5,538 nucleotides of DNA from Actinomycetota bacterium (lineage in GTDB: Bacteria; Acidobacteriota; Blastocatellia; Chloracidobacteriales; Chloracidobacteriaceae): positions 1 through 5,538 of the forward strand of contig JAAFHI010000284.1 of NCBI GenBank assembly GCA_013298335.1, given 5' to 3'. Both the position numbers and the translations under genes were made by a program. The notes beneath the pieces were generated by a model that saw only the letters and a program-made list of their open reading frames with translations, ran no database searches and had not been told where the DNA came from. This document shows, one piece after another, positions 1 through 5,087 of the stretch. Numbering within the stretch: the first letter of the stretch is position 1; each line of letters opens with the position of its first letter.

Positions 1-696
1 ACACTGCAGACCGTCAACTTCAGTGTCACAATCCCGGCCCGGACGAACTTCGTTTTCGTCGTGCATGAAGTGAACACCGGCGGCGGTACCGGCCAGAGCT
101 ACACGGTGAACATCACCGGATTGCCGACGGTCACCTGCGCTGGTGGCGCGCCGTTTGCCCAGTCAATCGTCAACGGCAACGTCGGTCTCGCCGTGACGAG
201 CCAGAACATCGTGGCCCCGACCTGCGGCGCGCAGGGCTACAGCAACGACATTCAACTGAATGCGACGCTGACCAACGTGGGCACGACGACCCTGCAAAAT
301 CTGGCCTTCCAGATCACCGAATTGCAGGAAGCGAACGGCGTGCCCCCGGCGGTGCCGTTCCGTCTCATCAGCGCGGACGGCGCGACCTGTACGTCGGGCG
401 GTCTGGCCGGTTCAACCCAGTCGGTGACGACCCCGGTGTCGTTGCTGCCGGGACAGTCAACCAACGTCACCTTCACCATCGCGGCGCCGTCGATCCGTCG
501 GTTCCGCTTCCTGCTCAACGTCATCGGCGTGAACACCGGCGTCGGGTCGCGTCAGACGGTGAAATCCGTCGCGCCGCTCGGCTTCGACATTGCGCCGAAC
601 GCCGACAACAATTCGCTCGCGGTGACGAACGTCAGCCCGGTCCGGAACGCTCCGGCCCCGGCCAACGTCGCCGACCGCGCGGCGAAGAAGCGGTAA
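1..696 (+). CDS. C-terminal part of a secreted Ig-like/CARDB-like repeat protein (5' end outside window)
   Basis: The reading frame is open from base 1 and ends at TAA 694-696, giving 231 residues of a longer protein. Composition is typical of an exported beta-sandwich protein: rich in Thr, Val, Asn, Gly and Ser, with few charges and three Cys. Two segments can be seen. The first (residues about 1-45) ends a domain with FVFVVHEVNTGGG and SYTVNITGL. The second (about 60-190) begins near VGLAVTSQNI and contains LNATLTNVGTTTLQNLAFQI and LLPGQSTNVTFTIAAPS, the pattern of CARDB/DUF11-type domains in which a 'difference/linear term' strand pair is followed by a PGQS turn. The C-terminus is basic (AAKKR); no LPXTG, PEP-CTERM or Por-secretion tail is visible. 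A probable role is at the cell surface or outside the cell, but no function can be named. The intrinsic terminator 39 bases downstream ends its transcript. The domain call rests on pattern only. Confidence 0.75.
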   Translation, partial: TLQTVNFSVTIPARTNFVFVVHEVNTGGGTGQSYTVNITGLPTVTCAGGAPFAQSIVNGNVGLAVTSQNIVAPTCGAQGYSNDIQLNATLTNVGTTTLQNLAFQITELQEANGVPPAVPFRLISADGATCTSGGLAGSTQSVTTPVSLLPGQSTNVTFTIAAPSIRRFRFLLNVIGVNTGVGSRQTVKSVAPLGFDIAPNADNNSLAVTNVSPVRNAPAPANVADRAAKKR

Positions 697-734
697 AACC
701 TTCCGCGTCGCCCGCGTGAGCGGGGTCGTTGAAT

Positions 735-780
735 AAAAAAGGAACGGGGCGTGATGAAGATCGCGCCCCGTTCCCTTTTT
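735..780. terminator. strong bidirectional intrinsic terminator
   Basis: GGAACGGGGCG (741-751) pairs perfectly with CGCCCCGTTCC (764-774). The stem continues through a G-U wobble (752/763) and three more pairs (753-755 with 760-762) to a GAAG tetraloop (756-759). T776-T780 follows on the plus strand and A735-A740 precedes the stem, giving a T-run on the minus strand, so the hairpin can terminate in both directions. It sits 39 bases after the stop of the rightward gene and faces the leftward thioredoxin gene, as expected for a shared terminator between convergent genes. Confidence 0.92.
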
Positions 781-788
781 GCCGTCAC

Positions 789-977
789 GATGACGTTTTC
801 CACGCGCCGGATGACGTCGCCTGCCACGTCGATGATGAAGGTTGCACGGACGATGACGTCGCTTGCCGCGTCGATGATGAAGGTTGCGCGGACGATGACG
901 TCGCCTGCCACGTCAATGATGAAGGTTGCACGGACGATGACGTCGCCTGCCGGGAGGATGACGGTCCCTGCGCGGTC
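789..977. repeat. 21-bp periodic tandem array with 42-bp higher-order unit
   Basis: Nine consecutive 21-base units begin at 789, 810, 831, 852, 873, 894, 915, 936 and 957, nearly all opening with GATGA. They alternate between an A type (GATGACGTCGCCTGCC...) and a B type (GATGATGAAGGTTGC...). The pair forms a 42-base unit present at 810-851, 852-893 and 894-935, which differ only at 863, 868, 888 and 915. The units at the ends (789-809, 936-956, 957-977) are degenerate, and a weak tenth may follow at 978-998. There are no unique spacers, so this is not CRISPR. The period is divisible by three and no stop interrupts several frames. Confidence 0.9.
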
Positions 978-1073
978 AATGTCCGGGGGTGCGTGCAGGG
1001 TTTTGAGGGCCTCAAACGGGCCAATCACGCTTTCGTCTTCCGGGTATCCGATTTTTTCGACCTGAATGAACGC

Positions 1074-1120
1074 CGATGGCCCCGGATAACGCGAGCTTTC
1101 GCGTGAATCCGGGGCCATCG
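1074..1120. other. long GC-rich inverted repeat (two-part hairpin)
   Basis: CGATGGCCCCGGAT (1074-1087) is perfectly complementary to ATCCGGGGCCATCG (1107-1120), a 14-bp stem. After a small asymmetric internal loop (1088 against 1105-1106), a second perfect 6-bp stem, ACGCGA/TCGCGT (1089-1094 with 1099-1104), closes on a GCTT tetraloop. It lies about 43 bases downstream of the thioredoxin gene's stop. Neither side has a T-run, so it is not a classic intrinsic terminator. It could stabilise the 3' end of the mRNA, act as a U-less terminator, or be a dispersed palindromic element. Confidence 0.85.
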
Positions 1121-1144
1121 AGGAAAATATCCGGTTGTTTTCAG

Positions 1145-1160
1145 TCGGTTTCGAAACCGA
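1145..1160. other. perfect 16-bp palindrome just after the thioredoxin gene's stop
   Basis: TCGGTTTCGAAACCGA is fully self-complementary and starts two bases past the TAG stop (1163-1165) of the leftward gene. In RNA it would fold as a 6-bp stem with a UCGA loop, giving that transcript two successive 3' hairpins (this one and 1074-1120). As DNA it has the symmetry of a dimeric regulator site, but its position after a gene makes a 3'-end role more likely. No function is established. Confidence 0.6.
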
Positions 1161-1162
1161 AC

Positions 1163-2380
1163 CTACTTCGCGTCGAGCGCGGCCTTGATTGCCGGTTCGA
1201 GCAGTTCTCCCCGGACGTTGACGGCGGCGATCTTGCCGTCGCGACCGACGAGCATCATGAAGGGAATCGCCCGGATGCCGTAGAGCTTCGCGACTTCCGC
1301 GCCCCAGCCCTTCCCGTCAAACACATGTCGCCAGTTCATTTTGTTTTTCCGGATGAAGGCGTCGAGTTTGGCGCGTCCGTCTTCTTCATCGAGCGAAATG
1401 CTGACGACTTCGAATCCCTGACCCTTGAACTTCTCGAAGGCCGAAACCACGTTCGGGATTTCCTCACGGCACGGCGGACACCACGTCGCCCAGAAATCCA
1501 CCAGTACGACTTTTCCCTTGTAATCCGCCAGCGTGAGCGGTTTCCCGGTCAGATCGTTGACGGTAAAAAGAATCGGGGCCGCGCCGGGCTTGAGCGCCTT
1601 GTCGTACATCGCGGGCGGCGGCTCCGGTTCGAACAGCTTCGCCCCCTCGGGCGGTGTGAAGGCGAAAACGTCGTCGCCGATTCTGGCTTTCGCGTCGAAT
1701 GCCTTGACGGTTTCGGTGAATGACGACGCCGGACGTTCCTTTGAGCGGATTTCGTACACCACCCGGCGGACGAGGTGGTCCTGCTTGCCGATGGCGAGGG
1801 TCAGCGAACCGGTCGGTTGTTCAAGGCCGATGACGACGATCTCGACCGCCGTGTCGCCGATGGTTTCGGGCTTGCCGAATTTGATCGATTCGATGTTGTC
1901 GGCGAAGAGGTCCACGAGGTCGAGGCCGGAAAACATCGCCGAGCAACCGACGAGCCCGCGAACGCCCGACAGGAGGTACAGGTCGCGTACGGTCGGTTCG
2001 GTGTCTTCCAGCGAATACTTCGCGTAGGTGCCGGGGTCCTTCGACGAACGGGTAAACACGCCGTCATTGTTGCGGACGCCGATCCATTCGCCCTCGCGGG
2101 TCGTGATGCGAACCCGCAGCGACTTCCCGCCGCGCGACTCGATGACGACCGTCGAATCCGGCACGGCGATGGCGCTGGCCTTCATCTCGACCGTGGCCGT
2201 GAAGTCGGTCAGTTTCGCGTGGGCTTCCGCCGACGTCGTGACGAGTTTGCGCGCCGCCGGATCGACCGTCTGGGCGGTGACACCCGCCGCCGCCGCCAGC
2301 ACGAACAGCAAGGCGAGGAGGACGTTTTGAGTTTTCAGTTTTAAGTGATGTGTTTTGAACGTTCGTGAAATCAACTTCAT
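1163..2380 (-). CDS. exported thioredoxin-fold (TlpA/ResA-like) protein with N-terminal LolA/DUF2092-like domain
   Basis: This 405-residue protein has three parts. Residues 1-36 form a signal peptide: a long basic n-region, a hydrophobic core LLALLFVLAAAAG at 21-33, and likely cleavage VTA/Q after 36. Residues about 40-255 resemble the DUF2092/LolA-like periplasmic fold, with strand-rich text such as FTATVEMKA, VVIESRGGKSLRVRI and LVRRVVYEIRS. Residues about 265-405 are a TlpA/ResA-type thioredoxin domain, with VVLVDFWATWCPPC at 291-304, redox cysteines C301 and C304, and the cis-proline in IRAIPF (P373). Such domains usually reduce or exchange disulfides in the periplasm, for example in cytochrome c maturation. 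The N-terminal domain may bind a lipid or hydrophobic ligand; that is inference. Single isolated cysteine C146 is also present. The ATG at 2378-2380 is chosen because AAAAAGGA lies 7 bases upstream. A heptamer array encodes residues about 8-19. Neighbours do not reveal the substrate. Confidence 0.88.
   Translation of the reverse strand: MKLISRTFKTHHLKLKTQNVLLALLFVLAAAAGVTAQTVDPAARKLVTTSAEAHAKLTDFTATVEMKASAIAVPDSTVVIESRGGKSLRVRITTREGEWIGVRNNDGVFTRSSKDPGTYAKYSLEDTEPTVRDLYLLSGVRGLVGCSAMFSGLDLVDLFADNIESIKFGKPETIGDTAVEIVVIGLEQPTGSLTLAIGKQDHLVRRVVYEIRSKERPASSFTETVKAFDAKARIGDDVFAFTPPEGAKLFEPEPPPAMYDKALKPGAAPILFTVNDLTGKPLTLADYKGKVVLVDFWATWCPPCREEIPNVVSAFEKFKGQGFEVVSISLDEEDGRAKLDAFIRKNKMNWRHVFDGKGWGAEVAKLYGIRAIPFMMLVGRDGKIAAVNVRGELLEPAIKAALDAK
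2324..2358. repeat. heptamer array GTTTTNA inside the 5' end of the thioredoxin gene
   Basis: Five consecutive 7-base units are GTTTTGA (2324), GTTTTCA (2331), GTTTTAA (2338), a degenerate GTGATGT (2345) and GTTTTGA (2352). On the coding (minus) strand they encode roughly residues 8-19, the n-region of the signal peptide (KTHHLKLKTQN). Because 7 is not a multiple of 3, a change in unit number would shift the frame of the gene. Confidence 0.75.
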
Positions 2381-2387
2381 GGCTCAA

Positions 2388-2395
2388 TCCTTTTT
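2388..2395 (-). promoter_or_regulatory. Shine-Dalgarno site of the thioredoxin gene
   Basis: On the minus strand AAAAAGGA ends 7 bases before the ATG at 2380. It is the best ribosome binding site in the window and fixes the start of the thioredoxin gene upstream of the heptamer array. No convincing -35/-10 pair with proper spacing was found in the AT-richer stretch upstream (2396-2465). Confidence 0.7.
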
Positions 2396-2526
2396 GTCGC
2401 TGTGTAGCGTTTGCCGCTTATGGTTTTTGAAAATGTGTTTCGGTCATCAACGGATGATTCAATTCGCAGCACGAAAACCGGAAGTGCCGCCGCTGACGCG
2501 GCTCGCGAAATTCTTCCTCAACGTCA

Positions 2527-2552
2527 CCCCGCCCTGACGGGCGGGGCTATTT
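2527..2552 (+). terminator. terminator-like hairpin CCCCGCCC/GGGCGGGG
   Basis: CCCCGCCC (2527-2534) pairs perfectly with GGGCGGGG (2539-2546) around a TGAC loop, followed on the plus strand by CTATTTT. The U-run is interrupted and in the wrong direction for chrA, which is transcribed on the minus strand, where no T-run follows. It might still slow minus-strand transcription between chrA and the thioredoxin gene, or stop spurious plus-strand transcription. The hairpin is certain; the terminator role is not. Confidence 0.5.
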
Positions 2553-2558
2553 TCTGCC

Positions 2559-2658
2559 GGCGCATCCGCGCCTCCAAACCCTTCAAAGCCATTTATTCAC
2601 TGACTACTGGCCACTGACTACTGGCCACTCGGATCGGCGTATCCGCGTCTTCAAATCC
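2559..2658. repeat. 23-bp direct repeat pair spaced by 77 bp
   Basis: Copies at 2559-2581 and 2636-2658 both read GGCG-Y-ATCCGCG-Y-CT-Y-CAAA-Y-CC. They match at 19 of 23 bases and all four differences are C in the first copy against T in the second. Their start-to-start distance is 77 bases, equal to the period of the array at 2774-2916. The 14-bp tandem repeat lies between them. Confidence 0.65.
2598..2629. repeat. 14-bp tandem repeat (two 7-bp half units)
   Basis: CACTGACTACTGGC occurs exactly at 2598-2611 and 2612-2625, followed by a partial CACT. Each 14-mer is two related heptamers, CACTGAC and TACTGGC. It is intergenic and similar in style to the other heptamer arrays nearby. Confidence 0.8.
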
Positions 2659-2682
2659 GACACAGTCGCGATTCCCGAAACA

Positions 2683-2696
2683 GATTTTTAAAAATC
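2683..2696. other. 14-bp A/T-rich perfect palindrome
   Basis: GATTTTTAAAAATC is perfectly self-complementary and stands out in GC-rich surroundings. It lies about 230 bases downstream of the chrA stop and 300 bases upstream of the thioredoxin start. It could be a regulator site, a DNA bend or melting point, or chance. Confidence 0.45.
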
Positions 2697-2727
2697 ATGA
2701 CCCGCCTTCGCGAGAAGTCAAACCGCT

Positions 2728-2926
2728 CTGATTCCTGATTCCGTTTCCCTTTGCTTACCGGTTCCCCGTTTTCACCTGATACCCGACACCCGACACCCGA
2801 CACCTTTTCTTCCCCCTGATCCCCGACCCCTGATTCCTGCCCCCTGCTTTACCTGATACCCGACACCCGAAACCGGATACCTTTTCTTCCCCCTGATCCC
2901 CGACCCCTGATTCCTGATCCCTCTTT
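2728..2926. repeat. heptamer-based array with 77-bp higher-order repeat
   Basis: Most of this stretch can be cut into 7-base units such as ACCCGAC, ACCTGAT, CTGATCC, CCGACCC and CTGATTC. A block at 2774-2839 recurs at 2851-2916 with 3 differences in 66 bases (2794/2871, 2798/2875, 2801/2878). The offset is 77 bases, exactly 11 heptamers. The upstream part, 2728-2776, starts with CTGATTC twice and is more degenerate and out of phase. The array ends directly at the chrA stop codon (TGA, 2927-2929 on the minus strand). Confidence 0.85.
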
Positions 2927-4180
2927 TCACGGGGCAAAGAAAAAACCGACGACCGCCGAGCCGAACAGGACGAAAAGCGGGTTGACGTTGTATCTGACCA
3001 CCAGGAAGAAGCCGACGGCAATCAGCAGCGCCGCCGCGCCGAACGAGATGGGCGGTCCGGTCAGGGCGTTGCGTCCGATCATGACGGCGGCGGAAGCGAG
3101 CAGCGCGACGCCGGTCGGCGTGACGCCCGCGAGCGCGCCCTGTACGCCGGGATGTTCCCGAAAGCGGTTCAGTGAATGCGCGGCGATAATCACCAGCCAG
3201 AACGGAATGAAGAAGATGCCGACGGTGGCGGTCAGCGCGCCCGCCAGCCCGGCGATGCGGTAACCGATGAAGGTGGCGGCGATGACGAACGGTCCCGGCG
3301 TCATCATGCCGAGCGCGGCCCCGTCGGAGATGTCCTTGGCGGTGATCCAGTGCATCGTGTCCACGACTTCGTGGCCGATGAGGGGAATGATGACGAATCC
3401 GCCGCCGAAGGTCAGTCCGCCGATTTTCAGACAGATCCAGAGCAGGGCGGGGAGGCGGCTGGTCGGGCGCCATCCGGGAAGGAACGTCCCGATTGCCGTC
3501 TTTCGGGAAGCGGCGATGACCCAGAGTGCGCCCGCCGAGACGAGCGCGGCGAGCGAGACGAGCGCGCGACGGGGGTTGAAGGTTGCTTTCTGGCCGTCGG
3601 TCGCGGGTGCGAAGTCGGGAACGCCGCACCACGCGGCGAGCGCGCCGCCGACCGCCGTCAGAAGAATCATCGGCAGCGTCAGTTGCGGAGAAAGCACGGC
3701 GAGCGTCAGGACGATGGCGGCCTGGACGCGCCGCCGGGGTGTTTTGAGCGCTGTTTTTCCGAGTCGGAAGGCGGTGGCGGCAATCAGCGCCGAAGTGGCC
3801 GGGTTGAGGCCGAAAAACACCCGGTCGGCGGCGGGGATGTTGCGGGTTCCCTCATAGAGAATCGCAAATCCGATCATCATCAGAAACGACGGCAGGGTAT
3901 AGAAAACCGTGGCGGTCAGCGCGCCCGCGACGCCGTGCAGCCGGAAGCCGACGTAGGTGACGGCATTGCTTGCGATGGGGCCGGGGAGGCTCTGACTGAG
4001 GACGGTGGCTTCGAGAAACTCTTCATTGGTCAGCCACTTGAGCCGGTTGACGATGCGGTCCTGAAGCAGGCTGACGACCGCGCCGCCGCCGAAACTCGTC
4101 ATCCCCAGAACCAGAAAGCCGCTGGCGATCTGGCGGATGGAGAGGCGGCATTCGGGGGGTGTGGTGGGTTCCTGCGTCAT
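2927..4180 (-). CDS. chrA: chromate transporter, long two-domain ChrA (CHR family)
   Basis: This 417-residue membrane protein has two homologous CHR halves, the long-chain (LCHR) form, whose usual length is about 400 residues. The first half carries MTSFGGGAVVSLLQDRIV (27-44), KWLTNEEFLEA (48-58) and QSLPGP (63-68). The second carries LTFGGGFVIIPLIGHEVV (256-273), HWITAKDISDG (277-287) and MTPGP (293-297). Around ten hydrophobic membrane segments can be seen across both halves. In the family, the protein exports chromate across the inner membrane in exchange for, or driven by, ions. The first motif reads SFGGG where many homologues have SFGGP, so substrate should be stated cautiously. The ATG (4178-4180) overlaps the upstream TPR lipoprotein's stop as ATGA, with only a weak AAGAGA site before it, so translational coupling is likely. 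The stop codon abuts a heptamer repeat array. No chromate-responsive regulator (chrB) is in the window. Confidence 0.9.
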   Translation of the reverse strand: MTQEPTTPPECRLSIRQIASGFLVLGMTSFGGGAVVSLLQDRIVNRLKWLTNEEFLEATVLSQSLPGPIASNAVTYVGFRLHGVAGALTATVFYTLPSFLMMIGFAILYEGTRNIPAADRVFFGLNPATSALIAATAFRLGKTALKTPRRRVQAAIVLTLAVLSPQLTLPMILLTAVGGALAAWCGVPDFAPATDGQKATFNPRRALVSLAALVSAGALWVIAASRKTAIGTFLPGWRPTSRLPALLWICLKIGGLTFGGGFVIIPLIGHEVVDTMHWITAKDISDGAALGMMTPGPFVIAATFIGYRIAGLAGALTATVGIFFIPFWLVIIAAHSLNRFREHPGVQGALAGVTPTGVALLASAAVMIGRNALTGPPISFGAAALLIAVGFFLVVRYNVNPLFVLFGSAVVGFFFAP

Positions 4181-5076
4181 GAAGGTCTCTTTTTGGACCA
4201 GTCAACTTCGGGTGGCGGCGCGGAAGTCTGGCGAAGTTTGCGAATGGTACGAATCCGGTTGCGGACTTCGGTCTGTTCGGTCTCGTTCAGACCGGTAATG
4301 CCCCGCAGCGTTTCGACGGCTTCTTCATAGCGCAGCAACTGGACCTGGCACTCGGCGATTTGAAGCAAAGCGGTCCGGCGGACGGCGGCGTTCCCGGATT
4401 TCTCGGAAAGAATCCGGTAGGCGTCAATCGCCACGTCGTATTTCCGCTGGATGAAATTGCTGATGTTGGCGATTCGCTGCCACGCATCCTCGGCGGCGGC
4501 GTCGAACGGCACGTTTTCCACCACCTTCCGGTATTCCGTCACCGCCTGATTGAAGTCGCCCTGCTCGCGGTACAGCCGGGCAATCTCGGCCCGGATGACC
4601 CGCCGGTCGTCGAGTTCGGGGAAGAGCAGCAGTAGCGTTTCATATTCGTTGATCGCCTCGCGGGGCTGCTTCAGCCGACCGTAGGTCTCGGCGAGATGGC
4701 GTCGCGCGTCGCGGGCGAGGTCGGAGCGGTCGCCTTCGCCGAGTTCATCGAGCAGTTTGGCGTATTCGCGGGCCGCCGCCGCCATGTTGCGGAGATTGAG
4801 TTCGTAGGTTCGGGCCAGTTCAAACCGGGCCGTGCGGTGGTCGGGGTGGTTGACCGGCAGCCGCGCCAGCACTTTTGCATACAGTTCGGCGGAATGCGGG
4901 TATTCGGCCCGTTCCCAGGCCTGCCGGGCGGCGTCGAGCGAGATGTCTTCCTTTTTGGGTCCACAGGCGGGCACGAGCGCCAGCGCGCAGGCAAAACCGA
5001 CCATGAGGAAAAACCGGAGCGGTCGAATGAACGACGGCGCTCCGGTGGTGAGGTGGTCGGCCCGTGATTGGCTCAT
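4177..5076 (-). CDS. TPR-repeat outer-membrane-type lipoprotein
   Basis: This 299-residue protein starts with a signal peptide (RPLRFFLMVGFACALALVPAC) ending in a lipobox LVPA-C, so Cys38 would be lipidated. The rest is helical TPR material. Recognisable repeats lie near residues 48-74 (AWERAEYPHSAELYAKVLARLP), 83-113 (FELARTYELNLRNMAAAAREYAKLL), 120-150 (HLAETYGRLKQPREAINEYETLLLLFP) and 156-188 (EIARLYREQGDFNQAVTEYRKVV), with weaker ones to about 260. The tail is short and basic (WSKKRPS). TPR lipoproteins act as periplasmic scaffolds, for example BamD in outer membrane assembly or PilF/PilW in pilus biogenesis; it is longer than either and I do not assign it to one. The start at ATG 5074-5076 is chosen because it lies 11 bases after the pilT-like stop and gives a proper signal peptide. 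The frame extends further upstream only as an Arg/His-rich shadow of pilT. Its position after pilT hints at a pilus-related role; that is inference. Confidence 0.85.
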   Translation of the reverse strand: MSQSRADHLTTGAPSFIRPLRFFLMVGFACALALVPACGPKKEDISLDAARQAWERAEYPHSAELYAKVLARLPVNHPDHRTARFELARTYELNLRNMAAAAREYAKLLDELGEGDRSDLARDARRHLAETYGRLKQPREAINEYETLLLLFPELDDRRVIRAEIARLYREQGDFNQAVTEYRKVVENVPFDAAAEDAWQRIANISNFIQRKYDVAIDAYRILSEKSGNAAVRRTALLQIAECQVQLLRYEEAVETLRGITGLNETEQTEVRNRIRTIRKLRQTSAPPPEVDWSKKRPS

Positions 5077-5087
5077 GCGGTCGCTTC

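Larger units (their letters stand above)
697..1162. other. convergent intergenic region, no convincing gene
   Basis: These 466 bases separate the rightward secreted-protein gene from the leftward thioredoxin gene. In order they hold a bidirectional terminator (735-780), a 21/42-bp tandem array (789-977), a non-repetitive stretch of about 75 bases, a long GC-rich hairpin (1074-1120) and a 16-bp palindrome (1145-1160). Several frames are open across the array because its period is divisible by three. None has a credible start with a ribosome binding site plus a stop at a sensible place, so I do not call a gene. The minus-strand frame is discussed among the findings. Confidence 0.7.
2381..2926. 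other. repeat-rich intergenic region, no convincing gene
   Basis: These 546 bases lie between chrA and the thioredoxin gene, both leftward. The part next to the thioredoxin gene (2390-2465) is AT-richer than its surroundings and probably carries its promoter. The rest holds a hairpin (2527-2546), a 77-bp-spaced direct repeat (2559/2636), a 14-bp tandem repeat (2598-2629), a 14-bp A/T palindrome (2683-2696) and a heptamer-based array that runs up to the chrA stop (2728-2926). Short open frames here lack ribosome binding sites and look like repeat translation (RVSGVGYQ-type low complexity). No tRNA or other RNA gene was recognised. Confidence 0.75.

Noticed and set aside
789..977. CRISPR array
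   Set aside because: Units are contiguous 21/42-mers without unique spacers and no cas gene is nearby.
729..1106. Plus-strand frame with Cys/Asp-rich repeats (DDDVACHVDDEGCT)
   Set aside because: It would start with TTG inside the intrinsic terminator, has no ribosome binding site, and three of the four differences between copies change the residue.
2396..2465. Sigma-70-type promoter for the thioredoxin gene
   Set aside because: Candidate TTGATG and TTGAAT boxes on the minus strand have no acceptable -10 box at 16-18 bases, so no promoter is called although the AT-rich stretch is a likely place.
2355..2617. Short plus-strand open frames in the intergenic region
   Set aside because: No ribosome binding sites, no domain-like sequence, and they run over the hairpin and repeats.
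2755..3021. Short minus-strand frame with RVSGVGYQ-like low complexity
   Set aside because: It is translation of the heptamer array plus a shadow of the end of chrA.
3176..4330. Long open frame (384 codons) on the plus strand
   Set aside because: It lies antisense to chrA and its composition (Gly/Asp/Arg/Glu-rich, no domain) is the usual antisense shadow of a GC-rich gene; chrA has clear family motifs.
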